Shown here piece after piece: positions 19,352-28,065 of a stretch of DNA of 32,746 nucleotides; the first letter of the stretch is position 1, and every line of letters begins with the position of its first letter. The stretch covers positions 1 through 32,746 of the forward strand of contig JAUXWZ010000075.1 in assembly GCA_030684835.1 (NCBI GenBank). Reading direction: 5' to 3'. Below the pieces are notes generated by a model. The model was not told where the DNA came from and did not search any database. It saw nothing but the letters and a program-made list of their open reading frames with translations. The stretch is from Beijerinckiaceae bacterium (GTDB lineage: Bacteria; Pseudomonadota; Alphaproteobacteria; Rhizobiales; Beijerinckiaceae). The translations under genes and the position numbers were made by a program.

Positions 19352-20719
19352 ATGGCTGCCGACATTCTCATCGTTGACGACGAAGCCGACATCCGCGAGG
19401 GCGTTGCGGGCATTCTCTCGGATGAAGGGCATGGCACGCGCACAGCGAAGAATTCTGACGAAGCGCTTGCGGCTATCGAGGCCCGCCGACCGCACCTCGT
19501 TTTCCTGGATATCTGGATGCAGGGGTCGCGGCTCGACGGACTCCAATTGCTCAACGTCATCAAGGAGAATCATCCCACCCTGCCGGTGGTGATGATCTCG
19601 GGCCACGGCAACATCGAGACCGCTGTGTCCGCGATCAAGCTCGGCGCCTACGACTTCATCGAGAAGCCGTTCAAGGCCGATCGTCTCGTCCTTGTCGCCG
19701 ACAGAGCCCTTGAAACGTCGCGTCTCAAGCGCGAGGTTACGGACCTGCGTGCGCGCGCTGGCGCTACCAATCGCATCGTCGGCAAGTCACCCATGTTGAA
19801 TCAGCTTCGGCAGGTGATCGAGCGGGTAGGACCGACGAACTCGCGGGTGATGGTGATGGGCGCGCCGGGGTCCGGTAAGGAGCTTGTTGCGCGCGTGATC
19901 CATGAAACGTCGCCGCGGGCGCAGGGGCCGTTCGTGGCCATCAACGCGGCCACCATCACACCCGAGTCGATGGAGGTCGAACTGTTCGGCGTCGAAGCGG
20001 CCGACCAGCGAAGCCGCAAGGTTGGCGCGCTTGAGGAAGCGCATGGCGGGACACTCTACCTTGACGAGGTCGGCGATATGCCGCGCGAGACGCAGAACCG
20101 CATCCTGCGCGTTCTCGTGGACCAAAACTTCCAGAGGGTTGGCGGCGCGACGCGCGTGCATGTGGATGTCCGTATTGTCTCGTCATCCAGCAAGGATCTG
20201 GCTGCTGCGATTGCGGCGGGCACTTTCAGGGAAGACCTGTTCCATCGCCTTGCCGTCGTTCCGATTCGGGCCCCGTCACTTTCTGAACGGCGCGAGGATA
20301 TTCCAGAACTCGTGGAGTATTTCATGGACCAGATTTCGGCAGCGACCGGCATGCCGCGGCGGCGGATAGGCGCCGACGCAATGGCTGTCCTGCAGTCTCA
20401 TGACTGGCCCGGCAACATCCGTCAGCTGCGCAACAACGTCGAACGATTGATGATCCTGTCTGGCGGCGATCCCGACGCTGAAATTACCGCCGAAATGCTG
20501 CCGTCAGAGATAGGCGCGCTGGTGCCGTCCACGCCGAACGGGACAGGGGGCGAAAAGTTGATGAGCCTTCCGCTTCGCGAGGCGCGCGAGGTTTTCGAGC
20601 GCGAATATCTCGTTGCGCAGATCAGCCGGTTTGGCGGAAACATCTCGCGCACTGCCGAATTCATAGGCATGGAGCGGTCTGCGCTTCATCGAAAACTGAA
20701 GTCGCTACAAATCGACTGA
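19352..20719 (+). CDS. ntrX: Response regulator NtrX
   Basis: Partner of NtrY, 455 residues. The receiver domain has D53 (VFLDIWMQG). The AAA+-like centre keeps a Walker A (GAPGSGKE, 170-177) and GGTLYLDEVGDMP, but the GAFTGA loop is replaced by a VEAADQRSRKVGALE stretch, as known for alphaproteobacterial NtrX. It therefore is not expected to activate sigma-54 polymerase in the NtrC manner and probably binds ordinary promoters. A C-terminal Fis-type helix-turn-helix ends the protein (NISRTAEFIGMERSALHRKLKSL). The ribosome-binding site is a weak GAGA followed by an A-run. Confidence 0.94.
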   Translation: MAADILIVDDEADIREGVAGILSDEGHGTRTAKNSDEALAAIEARRPHLVFLDIWMQGSRLDGLQLLNVIKENHPTLPVVMISGHGNIETAVSAIKLGAYDFIEKPFKADRLVLVADRALETSRLKREVTDLRARAGATNRIVGKSPMLNQLRQVIERVGPTNSRVMVMGAPGSGKELVARVIHETSPRAQGPFVAINAATITPESMEVELFGVEAADQRSRKVGALEEAHGGTLYLDEVGDMPRETQNRILRVLVDQNFQRVGGATRVHVDVRIVSSSSKDLAAAIAAGTFREDLFHRLAVVPIRAPSLSERREDIPELVEYFMDQISAATGMPRRRIGADAMAVLQSHDWPGNIRQLRNNVERLMILSGGDPDAEITAEMLPSEIGALVPSTPNGTGGEKLMSLPLREAREVFEREYLVAQISRFGGNISRTAEFIGMERSALHRKLKSLQID

Positions 20720-20743
20720 TCGCGAAGTGTCTGCTTGGCGCAA

Positions 20744-20822
20744 CAGTCCGCATAAACACGTAGTCCGCGCAGATGCTTGTCTTGCGATTCAGGCATGACG
20801 GTCCTTTACTGTTTGCGGACTG
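20744..20822. repeat. Spaced inverted repeat upstream of hfq
   Basis: CAGTCCGCA (20744-20752) and its exact reverse complement TGCGGACTG (20814-20822) are separated by 61 nt, with a partial third copy (TAGTCCGC) at 20761-20768. They fill much of the 183-nt ntrX-hfq gap. They could be paired binding sites or the arms of a long RNA hairpin. A CTTGCG (20781) … CCTTTACT (20803) pair loosely resembles an alphaproteobacterial RpoH promoter, but I give that little weight. Confidence 0.4.
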
Positions 20823-20902
20823 CGTGCGATTTGAATCGTAGCTAGAAAAAAAGACGTTCCGTCACGTCCATGGCGAAACGACATAACGAAGGGACCAATA
20901 AA

Positions 20903-21163
20903 ATGGCGGCCGAACGCGCCCAAAATCTGCAGGACACTTTCCTGAACTATGTCAGGAAGCACAAAGTCCCGCTCACCATCTTCCTCGTCAACGGCGTCAA
21001 GCTTCAGGGCGTCGTGACATGGTTTGACAACTTTTGTTTGCTGCTACGCCGTGATGGCCACTCGCAACTTGTGTACAAGCACGCCATATCCACGATTATG
21101 CCCGGTACGCCGATTCAAATGTTTGAAACCGGGGAAGAGGGCGGGGAAAAACCCCAAACCTGA
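20903..21163 (+). CDS. hfq: RNA chaperone Hfq
   Basis: The Sm-like hexameric RNA chaperone, 86 residues, which pairs small RNAs with target messages. The Sm1 region reads [20 protein letters not shown], and the Sm2 motif YKHAIST is intact. I chose ATG 20903 rather than ATG 20870 because AAGGGA is 8 nt upstream and the protein then begins [10 protein letters not shown], as in other alphaproteobacteria; the longer form adds 11 charged residues. It sits between ntrX and hflX, and hflX follows after 20 nt, so hfq-hflX are likely co-transcribed. Confidence 0.96.
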   Translation: MAAERAQNLQDTFLNYVRKHKVPLTIFLVNGVKLQGVVTWFDNFCLLLRRDGHSQLVYKHAISTIMPGTPIQMFETGEEGGEKPQT

Positions 21164-21183
21164 TCGGTGCATGTGGAGCGCGC

Positions 21184-22593
21184 TTGACCGAACTCGAAAA
21201 CACTCGCTTGCAAGTGAACTCGCCAGGGTTCGATCTTGAGCGAAAACTTGCGCAGAACACGCGCACGTTTGTCCTTGGGCCATATCTGAACGATCGAGCC
21301 GCCGCACGGGCGGGGGCAGGGCGTCTGTCCCCGCGCGATCAGCAGGCGCGTATCGCGGAGGCCGAGGGGCTTGCGCGCGCGATCGACCTTGACGTGGAGG
21401 GCGCTATTGTCGCGCCGCTGACCCAGATTCGCCCAGCAACTTACCTGGGCCCCGGCAAGGTTGATGAAATTGCGACTCGGATCAAGGAGGAGGACATCGG
21501 CCTCGTCGTGGTCGATTGTGCGCTTTCTCCCGTCCAGCAGCGAAACCTTGAAAAGGCCTTTTCGGCCAAGGTGATCGACCGGACCGGGCTGATCCTGGAA
21601 ATCTTCGGTCGACGGGCGCGCACGCGCGAGGGCGCGCTGCAGGTCGAACTTGCCCATCTGAACTACCAGAAGTCCCGTCTCGTGCGCTCATGGACCCATC
21701 TTGAGCGGCAGCGCGGTGGATTCGGCTTCCTAGGCGGACCCGGCGAAACCCAGATTGAAACCGACCGCAGACTCATTCAGGAACGGATGCAGCGTATTGA
21801 GCGCGATCTTGAAGGCGTGAAAAAGACGCGCGGCTTGCACCGCAAGCAACGTCAGGACGTGCCTTATCCGGTCGTGGCGCTTGTGGGTTATACGAACGCA
21901 GGCAAGTCCACGCTGTTCAACCGGATGACGCGGGCCGACGTGCTGGCGAAGGATATGCTGTTCGCCACGCTCGATCCGACGTTGCGCGCGGTCAAGCTTC
22001 CGCACGGCGAAAAGATGATGCTTTCCGACACGGTGGGCTTCATCTCCGATCTGCCCACGATGCTAGTCTCGGCTTTCCGGGCGACTCTTGAAGAGGTGAT
22101 GGAGGCGGACGTCGTGCTGCACGTGCGCGACATTTCCCACGACGACACCGAAGCGCAGAGCGAGGACGTCGAGAAAATTCTGAGCGATCTGGGAATCGGG
22201 CCGCACGACCCGCGTATTGTCGAGGTCTGGAACAAGCTGGATCTGCTGCCGCAGGACCGCGCGCAGGCCCTGCATAACCTGGCCAAGCGTAACGGTGTTC
22301 TCTCATTCGCCGTGTCGGCGATAACCGGGGAGGGCGTCGACGGATTGCTCGAAGGTATAGAAGCGCGCCTTTCGGCCGGGCATGTGCAGATGGCGTTGAC
22401 CCTCCCGGGCTCAGATGGCGAGGGGTTGAGCTGGCTATATACCAACACGCAGATTCTTGAGCGTCACGACAGGCCCGACGGCGATATCGAACTTGCGCTC
22501 AAAGTAGCCCCGACACGCCTTGAGCGATTTCAACGCAAGTTCACCGACGCCCGGGAAGTTGAGGGCGCAGGGCCTCCGGAAAACGGGAACTGA
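21184..22593 (+). CDS. hflX: Ribosome-rescue/splitting GTPase HflX
   Basis: A 469-residue GTPase that splits stalled 70S ribosomes and helps heat-shock recovery. The N-terminal HflX domain shows ATYLGPGKVDEIA and VVDCALSPVQQRNLEK; the linker carries GFGFLGGPGETQIETDRR. The G domain has the P-loop GYTNAGKS (235-242), the G3 region DTVGFISDLP, and NKLD. The start is TTG 21184 with TGGAG 5 nt upstream. A strong hairpin terminator follows directly after the stop. Confidence 0.95.
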   Translation: MTELENTRLQVNSPGFDLERKLAQNTRTFVLGPYLNDRAAARAGAGRLSPRDQQARIAEAEGLARAIDLDVEGAIVAPLTQIRPATYLGPGKVDEIATRIKEEDIGLVVVDCALSPVQQRNLEKAFSAKVIDRTGLILEIFGRRARTREGALQVELAHLNYQKSRLVRSWTHLERQRGGFGFLGGPGETQIETDRRLIQERMQRIERDLEGVKKTRGLHRKQRQDVPYPVVALVGYTNAGKSTLFNRMTRADVLAKDMLFATLDPTLRAVKLPHGEKMMLSDTVGFISDLPTMLVSAFRATLEEVMEADVVLHVRDISHDDTEAQSEDVEKILSDLGIGPHDPRIVEVWNKLDLLPQDRAQALHNLAKRNGVLSFAVSAITGEGVDGLLEGIEARLSAGHVQMALTLPGSDGEGLSWLYTNTQILERHDRPDGDIELALKVAPTRLERFQRKFTDAREVEGAGPPENGN

Positions 22594-22602
22594 GAACTTA
22601 AG

Positions 22603-22649
22603 GTCAGATATAAGAAAAATGATCTAGAATCATGTCTTATCTGACTTTT
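22603..22649. terminator. Bidirectional terminator between hflX and mazG
   Basis: A nested hairpin lies between the convergent genes. The inner stem is ATGAT (22619-22623) with ATCAT (22629-22633). The outer arms are GTCAGATATAAGA and TCTTATCTGAC (22635-22645), pairing with a 2-nt bulge. Rightward it is followed by TTTT at 22646-22649; leftward the inner stem is followed by TTTTTCTTATA. The right arm is part of the final mazG codons, so coding and terminator sequence overlap. Confidence 0.8.
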
Positions 22650-23466
22650 CGATACGCTTGGCTTCGTCCCAAAGTGCGTCCATCTCGGCCAGGGTCGAGT
22701 CCTCAGGCCGCGTGCCTCTTGTCTCGAGCCGAGCTTCTATGTGGGCAAAGCGGCGCTGGAATTTGTCATTGGTTCCGCGCAGCGCCGCCTCGGGATCAGC
22801 GCCAGCGTGTCGGGCAAGATTGACGAGCGCAAAAAAGAGATCGCCGATTTCGTCGCGAATGGCCTCGATGCGCCCGGCTTCAATCTCGCGTTCCAGCTCA
22901 TCGCATTCCTCCCGGATTTTCGCCAGCACAAGCCGCGCGTCGTTCCAGTCGAACCCAACCTTCGACGCCTTTTCCTGCAGCTTCATCGCGCGCGTAAGTG
23001 CGGGCATTCCCTCGGGCACGCCGGACAGCACGCTGCCGACCGGCTCTGCCGGCAGACCAGCAGTTGCGCGGGCCGCGGCGCGGTCGGCCTTCTCCTGACG
23101 CTTGATGTCGCCCCACAGAGCCTTCACCTGATCGGGAGAGAGATTTGCGACGTCGCTGAACACATGAGGGTGCCTGCGCAACAGCTTTGCGCAGATTGCC
23201 TCGACCACGTCGCCGAACGCGAACAGCCCGCGCTCCTGCGCCATGCGGGCGTGAAACACGACCTGCAGGAGGAGATCGCCCAGTTCGTCCTTGAGGTCGG
23301 AGAAATCGCCGCGCTGGATGGCGTCGGCCACCTCGTAAGCTTCCTCAATCGTGTAGGGCGCGATGCTCGCAAAATCCTGCTCTATGTCCCAAGGACAGCC
23401 GTCAACTGGAGACCGAAGCCGCGCCATGATGGCCAGTAGGTCAGCGATGTCTGCGGAGGCCTTCAT
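22630..23466 (-). CDS. mazG: Nucleoside triphosphate pyrophosphohydrolase MazG
   Basis: A 278-residue house-cleaning enzyme that hydrolyses non-canonical and excess NTPs to NMP and pyrophosphate. There are two MazG domains: the first has GCPWDIEQDFASIAPYTIEE and DELGDLLLQVVFHARMAQE with the metal-binding acidic residues; the second has KVGFDW, EECDELEREI and DEIGDLFFALVNLAR. ATG 23466 has GGTGAT upstream and starts just before the first domain; a longer frame reaching 23562 would run into the terminator of the upstream gene. The stop codon lies inside the bidirectional terminator shared with hflX. Confidence 0.95.
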   Translation of the reverse strand: MKASADIADLLAIMARLRSPVDGCPWDIEQDFASIAPYTIEEAYEVADAIQRGDFSDLKDELGDLLLQVVFHARMAQERGLFAFGDVVEAICAKLLRRHPHVFSDVANLSPDQVKALWGDIKRQEKADRAAARATAGLPAEPVGSVLSGVPEGMPALTRAMKLQEKASKVGFDWNDARLVLAKIREECDELEREIEAGRIEAIRDEIGDLFFALVNLARHAGADPEAALRGTNDKFQRRFAHIEARLETRGTRPEDSTLAEMDALWDEAKRIEKSDKT

Positions 23467-23548
23467 GTCATCACCAGCGGGCAGGGCAGAATAGGGTATA
23501 TTGGGGGCCGGTTTGGGCGCGGCGCGATCCGGATTTTGCGCAAAAGAA

Positions 23549-23573
23549 AAGGGCGCACACACGGCGCGCCCTT
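23549..23573 (-). terminator. Rho-independent terminator of the cold-shock gene
   Basis: AAGGGCGC (23549-23556) and GCGCCCTT (23566-23573) form a perfect 8-bp stem with a 9-nt loop. On the minus strand it is followed by TTCTTTTG. It lies 23 nt after the cold-shock gene stop and about 80 nt before mazG, so mazG should have its own promoter or depend on read-through. Confidence 0.75.
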
Positions 23574-23595
23574 CTCAAATGAGTGCACGGTTGGA

Positions 23596-24249
23596 TTAAC
23601 CGAGCGAAATCGCGACCGCTTCGCGGCCCTTGGGCGTCTCGACGACCTGCATGATCACCGCTTGCCCTTCGACCAATTCGGCAATGCCGCCGGGACGCAG
23701 AGTTGAGATGTGCACGAAGACGTCCTTGCCGCCATCGTCGCTCGCGACGAAGCCGAAGCCCTTGGTCGGATCGAACCACTTGACCTTGCCAGCAACCTCG
23801 ATCGCGGACGTCGGGTCCGGACCACGGCGCGGAGCGCGAGGACCGTCCGAGAATGTACGCGCGGGGGCCGCAGCTTGCGCTGTCGACAGGTCAACCTCGT
23901 AAACGCGGGTAACCTGCGCGCCTTTCATGCCCTGGCCAACGGTGACCTTGAGCTTTGCTCCTGGCGGGACGGTCTCATGGCCTGCGGATTGCAGCGCGCC
24001 CACGTGAAGGAACGCATCGCCCTGGCCATTATCCAGTTCGACAAAGCCGAAACCCTTGTCAGATTTGAACCATTTCACCGTCGCATCGACAGTTGAAGCG
24101 GGCGGGGCGAACCCACCCATCTCGGGCGGAGGGGCCTGGAACCCTCCGAATTGCGACCGGGCCTGGCGCTGTGGTTTTCCGCCAAAGTCCATCGGACCGT
24201 CATCGTCGAAGCCCCGCCGCCTCGGCCGAAAATCTTTACCCTTGCTCAT
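23596..24249 (-). CDS. Two-domain cold-shock protein
   Basis: A 217-residue nucleic-acid binding protein with two cold-shock domains. Domain 1 (about 53-120) has [19 protein letters not shown] with RNP1 KGFGFV and RNP2 DAFLHV. Domain 2 (about 150-216) has [19 protein letters not shown] and DVFVHIS. A 50-residue N-terminal tail rich in Arg, Gly and Pro may add RNA binding. Tandem cold-shock proteins are common in alphaproteobacteria; they act as RNA chaperones or antiterminators in cold or stationary phase. ATG 24249 has GGAAG 4 nt upstream. It is one of three RNA-related genes close together (hfq, hflX, this one). Confidence 0.93.
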   Translation of the reverse strand: MSKGKDFRPRRRGFDDDGPMDFGGKPQRQARSQFGGFQAPPPEMGGFAPPASTVDATVKWFKSDKGFGFVELDNGQGDAFLHVGALQSAGHETVPPGAKLKVTVGQGMKGAQVTRVYEVDLSTAQAAAPARTFSDGPRAPRRGPDPTSAIEVAGKVKWFDPTKGFGFVASDDGGKDVFVHISTLRPGGIAELVEGQAVIMQVVETPKGREAVAISLG

Positions 24250-24861
24250 AGCTTCCGTTCGTCTCCATCAAAGGGCGGCGCCCCATTCCGGCACCATAAT
24301 GGTGCGCGAATCCCTCCGACGTACGCACGTGTCGTCCGTCCCCTGACCCGCTTGACAGATGGTCCTCTGAGCATTGCTTCGCAATTGCCAACTATAGGTC
24401 CTGCCGCACTCGCGCTTGGAATGTAACACCATGACGGGACGGCGCCTATCCTAAATTGCGGCATTTAGCCTCTTGAGCGGAACAACTTTGTGCAGCGTCG
24501 CAAATATGCGCATCAGCGGCGCCGTAGATGCACGGGGTGCTGAAGACTCCGGCTGAGTTTGCGGCGCCGTTTCAGGCTGCGCCCAACCTGCGCGTGAACT
24601 CTTTTTCCGGCCGGAATGAATCAAGGGGTCGATGAGAGGGCGGGCGCCTCGCTGCGGATCGGAGACTTGGAAGCTGTTGACTGCTCGGGAAGAGTTCTGC
24701 TGGAAACATCCATCATTCGCATAAGACATATTATGGAACTTGACGTCGTAAGGTCTGGGGCTCAGTGCCATTCCTGATCTGAATTTCTAGGATTTATCCT
24801 CTGGCTCGCGCTTATTTTCGCGACGGCTCGTCTCGCAGCGTGCCGACAAATTGGCCGCCGT
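24250..24861. other. 612-nt stretch without a convincing gene
   Basis: This stretch separates the cold-shock gene from the end of the MBL operon. A minus-strand frame at 24451-24771 (106 codons) has no recognisable domain and a composition unlike its neighbours, so I do not call it. A TTCCGGCCGGAA palindrome lies at 24605-24616 and a small ATTGC-TTC-GCAAT hairpin at 24373-24385. A TATAGT on the minus strand near 24392-24397 could be a -10 element of the cold-shock gene. A small RNA or long cold-shock leader is possible. Confidence 0.45.
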
Positions 24862-25656
24862 TCAAAATGTGAGCCGCATTCCGTCGTGCGCGACCATCAC
24901 GCCTTTGGGCAACTCCGTCCGTAGTGCGTCATAGTCGAGGTCTGTATGGAGATTCGTCAGGACCGCGCGCCGGGGCTTCATGCGGGCAATCCAGTCCAGC
25001 GCTTCTGCGAGGCTGAAATGGCTTGGATGGCGCGTGTAGCGCAACGCGTCGATGATCCACAGATCGAGTCCGGCCAGAAACTCCACGCTCGCATCGGGTA
25101 TAGCGACGACATCTGGCGTGTAAGCCATGTCGCCAATGCGGAACCCCAATGAGTCCATATCGCCATGGTTCAGTCTGAACGGCACGGCGGCAACGGAACC
25201 TCCGGGCCCGGCGATGCTCACGCCGACCCCATGGCGCAACTCCATCGGGTTCATGAGCGGTGAATATTGGCTTCCGATTGGCGTTTCAAAGACATAGCTG
25301 AACCGGGCGCGCAACGCGGCCTCGGTTGAATCGTCCATGTAAACGTCGACGCGGCGGCGCATCTTGATGACCAGCGGTCGAACATCGTCGATGCCATGGG
25401 TGTGGTCCGCGTGGGAATGGGTGATGAGAATGCCGTCGAGACGCGTCGTCCCGGTCTCGAGCAATTGCTCGCGAAGATCCGGCGACGTGTCGACGAGAAC
25501 GATGGTTTCGCCTTCCGGGCGCGTCTGCTCGATGAGAATCGAGCAACGTCGGCGACGATTTTTGGGGTTGTCAGGATTGCACGCGCCCCATTCACCGCCA
25601 ACCCGCGGCACGCCGCCCGATGAGCCGCAGCCGAGGATGACGACGCTACGGCTCAT
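24862..25656 (-). CDS. MBL-fold hydrolase, PhnP-like phosphodiesterase
   Basis: A 264-residue metallo-beta-lactamase-fold enzyme of the PhnP type. The sequence opens with ILGCGSSGGVPRVGG. The metal motif HSHADH lies near residue 80, LNHGDMDSLGF near residue 163, and RHPSHFS near residue 208. Relatives hydrolyse cyclic ribose phosphates or act on nucleic acids; no phn genes are nearby, so a phosphonate role is unlikely here. It is the last gene of the dacA operon, its ATG overlapping the tatD stop (ATGA), an arrangement seen in many Hyphomicrobiales. Confidence 0.88.
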   Translation of the reverse strand: MSRSVVILGCGSSGGVPRVGGEWGACNPDNPKNRRRRCSILIEQTRPEGETIVLVDTSPDLREQLLETGTTRLDGILITHSHADHTHGIDDVRPLVIKMRRRVDVYMDDSTEAALRARFSYVFETPIGSQYSPLMNPMELRHGVGVSIAGPGGSVAAVPFRLNHGDMDSLGFRIGDMAYTPDVVAIPDASVEFLAGLDLWIIDALRYTRHPSHFSLAEALDWIARMKPRRAVLTNLHTDLDYDALRTELPKGVMVAHDGMRLTF

Positions 25657-26438
25657 GCAAGCGATCCCGGCATTTTATCAAACAATCGAAGGGCGTTAGC
25701 AGTCGTTTTCGACGCAATTTCCTCAGCGCTGACGCCTTTGAGATCGGCCAGGACTTTTGCTGTTTCGGCCACATAGGCAGGCTGATTCGATTTGCCCCGG
25801 TGCGGCGTGGGCGCGAGAAACGGCGCGTCTGTCTCGACCAGCAAGCGGTCCAACGGCAGGTCTCGGGCGATGTCGCGCAGCTCCTGCGAATTCTTGAACG
25901 TCAGAACGCCGGAGAACGAAACGTACAACCCCAGCTCAATGCCGGTTTGCGCGAGCTCGCGAGAAGCCGTGAAACAATGGAGCAGGGCTTTGAAAGCCCC
26001 CTTCCCCATTTCATCGCGCAGGATCGCGGCGACGTCCTCGTCAGCGTCGCGCGCATGAATGACGAGCGGCAGGTCCGTGCGGCGCGCCGCCTCGATGTGC
26101 GTGCGAAACACCTTCGCCGCCACGTCGCGCGGGCTCTTGTCGTAATGGTAGTCCAGTCCGGCTTCGCCAATGGCAACGCAACGTGGATGGCTCGCCAGCG
26201 CCGCGATTTCAGTCGCGGTGAAGTCTGGCTCCTCGTGCGCCTGATGCGGGTGGGTGCCGACCGAGAACCAAATGTTGTCGGCAGATTCTGCAATGCCGCG
26301 ATAGACGTCGTATTTCTTCACGCGGGTCGAGATGGTGATCATCCGTTCGACGCCCGCCGCGTGGGCACGCTCCCGCACGCCGGGCAAGTCGCCAGCAAAT
26401 TCCGGGAAGTCCAGGTGGCAGTGCGTGTCTATCAACAT
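25653..26438 (-). CDS. TatD-family metal-dependent deoxyribonuclease
   Basis: A 261-residue TatD-type hydrolase. The metal ligands are visible: HCH in IDTHCHLD, Glu in GEAGLDYHYD, His in VIHARDA, His in LLHCFTAS, and Asp in VETDAPFLAP. TatD proteins are 3'-5' exonucleases and D-aminoacyl hydrolases linked to DNA repair and cell death. The start overlaps the metG stop by one base (TGATG), and the stop overlaps the MBL start. Confidence 0.94.
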   Translation of the reverse strand: MLIDTHCHLDFPEFAGDLPGVRERAHAAGVERMITISTRVKKYDVYRGIAESADNIWFSVGTHPHQAHEEPDFTATEIAALASHPRCVAIGEAGLDYHYDKSPRDVAAKVFRTHIEAARRTDLPLVIHARDADEDVAAILRDEMGKGAFKALLHCFTASRELAQTGIELGLYVSFSGVLTFKNSQELRDIARDLPLDRLLVETDAPFLAPTPHRGKSNQPAYVAETAKVLADLKGVSAEEIASKTTANALRLFDKMPGSLA

Positions 26439-28051
26439 CAGGATTTCGGCTTGTCAGTCGCTTTGGGAGGGGCTTGGGCGTCCGGCTTGGGCGTCGGGCT
26501 TACGGCCGCTTCCGCCTCAATATAGCGCGGAAAAACGGGTTGAGGCGGGGGCAGGGTCAGGCCCCCGGGAATGCGGGCGCCCTCGCCTGCGCTCACGAAA
26601 ACGCGCGCGTCCGCTGCAGAGCCCACAAGGTCCAGCAGCTTTGCCGCCGCCGTGGGAATGTACGGCTGCGCCGTGATGGCGATGTTGCGGATGACCTCCG
26701 CCGTCGTCCAGAGGATTGTATTCATGCGATCCGGGTCCGACTTGCGTTTCGCCCACGGTTCTTCCGACGCGAAATAGCGATTTGCGTCGGCCACCACGCG
26801 CCAGACTTCCGCTAGCGCCTGATGGAGCGCGAAGTCCTTCATCGCAGCGCGGGTGCGGTCGGCCAGGCCCCAGGCCTGATCGAGCATCACGCGATCTTCA
26901 TCCGAAAGCGGGCCGGGGATCGGCGCCCTGCCCTCGCAATTCTTGGCGATCATGGACAGAGAGCGCTGCGCGAGATTGCCCAGATCGTTGGCGAGGTCCG
27001 CGTTGATGCGATTGACGATCGCCTCATGCGAATAATTTCCGTCCTGACCAAACGGCACTTCGCGCAGAAAGAAATAGCGCAGCTGATCGACGCCATAGTG
27101 CTCGCTCAGCGTAATCGGGTCGATGACGTTGCCGACTGATTTCGACATCTTCTCGCCGCGACTGAACAAGAAGCCGTGGACGACGATCTGCTTCGGCAGT
27201 TCGATGCCCGCCGACATGAGAAACGCGGGCCAGAAAATGGAATGAAAACGCGTGATGTCCTTACCGATAACATGGGCATTCGCGGGCCAATAGCGCCAGC
27301 GCGGATCGCTTTCGTCAGGAAAGCCGCAGGCGGTGAGGTAGTTCGTCAGCGCGTCGACCCAGACGTACATGACGTGGCGGTCATCGCTGGGGACAGGAAC
27401 GCCCCAGTTGAACGTGGTGCGGCTGATCGACAAATCCTGCAAGCCGCGCTTCACGAAGGCGAGAATCTCGTTCCGGTATTTGTCTGGCGTTATAAAATCC
27501 GGGTTCGCCTCGTAGTGGGCGAGCAGACGGTCGCCGTAAGCCGACAGGCGGAAGAAATAGCTTTCCTCCTCCACCCACTCAACTGGCGTGCCGTTGGGCG
27601 AATTCTTCGCGCCGTTGTGCCCTTCGGTGAGTTCGCTTTCGTCGAAATAGGCTTCCTCCCGCACGGAATACCAGCCGGAATATTTCGACAGATAAATGTC
27701 GCCGGTCTTTTCCATCGCGCGCCAGATGGCCTGCGAGGCGGCGTAGTGGCGCTGCTCGGTTGTGCGAATGACGTGATCGGCGCGCGCATCAAGAGCGGCC
27801 CCCATTACGTCGAACTGCGCGGCTGTTCGGTCGGCGAGCGCCTGCGGCGACAAGCCCTCACGGGCCGCCGTTTGCTGCATCTTCAGGCCGTGCTCATCCA
27901 TGCCGGTGATGAAGAACACGTCCTTGCCGTCGAGTCTGTGGAAACGCGCAATCGCGTCGGTGGCGATGCGCTCATAGGCGTGGCCAATGTGGGGCTTCCC
28001 GTTAGCGTAGGGAATGGCCGTCGTGATGCAAAATGTGGGGCGCGTGGCCAT
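26438..28051 (-). CDS. metG: Methionyl-tRNA synthetase
   Basis: A 537-residue class I synthetase that charges tRNA-Met. The HIGH motif ([15 protein letters not shown]) lies near residue 20, DEHG near residue 50, and KMSKS ([10 protein letters not shown]) near residue 300. The connective-peptide region around residues 125-165 holds no cysteines, so this is the zinc-free MetRS type. There is no C-terminal EMAP/Trbp111 tRNA-binding domain; instead the tail is Pro- and Ala-rich. ATG 28051 lies 14 nt after the holB stop with CCGGAAAG upstream, and precedes the catalytic core by few residues. Confidence 0.96.
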   Translation of the reverse strand: MATRPTFCITTAIPYANGKPHIGHAYERIATDAIARFHRLDGKDVFFITGMDEHGLKMQQTAAREGLSPQALADRTAAQFDVMGAALDARADHVIRTTEQRHYAASQAIWRAMEKTGDIYLSKYSGWYSVREEAYFDESELTEGHNGAKNSPNGTPVEWVEEESYFFRLSAYGDRLLAHYEANPDFITPDKYRNEILAFVKRGLQDLSISRTTFNWGVPVPSDDRHVMYVWVDALTNYLTACGFPDESDPRWRYWPANAHVIGKDITRFHSIFWPAFLMSAGIELPKQIVVHGFLFSRGEKMSKSVGNVIDPITLSEHYGVDQLRYFFLREVPFGQDGNYSHEAIVNRINADLANDLGNLAQRSLSMIAKNCEGRAPIPGPLSDEDRVMLDQAWGLADRTRAAMKDFALHQALAEVWRVVADANRYFASEEPWAKRKSDPDRMNTILWTTAEVIRNIAITAQPYIPTAAAKLLDLVGSAADARVFVSAGEGARIPGGLTLPPPQPVFPRYIEAEAAVSPTPKPDAQAPPKATDKPKS

Positions 28052-28065
28052 TGGCTTTCCGGTGA

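Noticed and set aside
24451-24771. A 106-codon minus-strand frame in the long gap
   Set aside because: No recognised domain, no good ribosome-binding site, and irregular composition; left as a possibility only.
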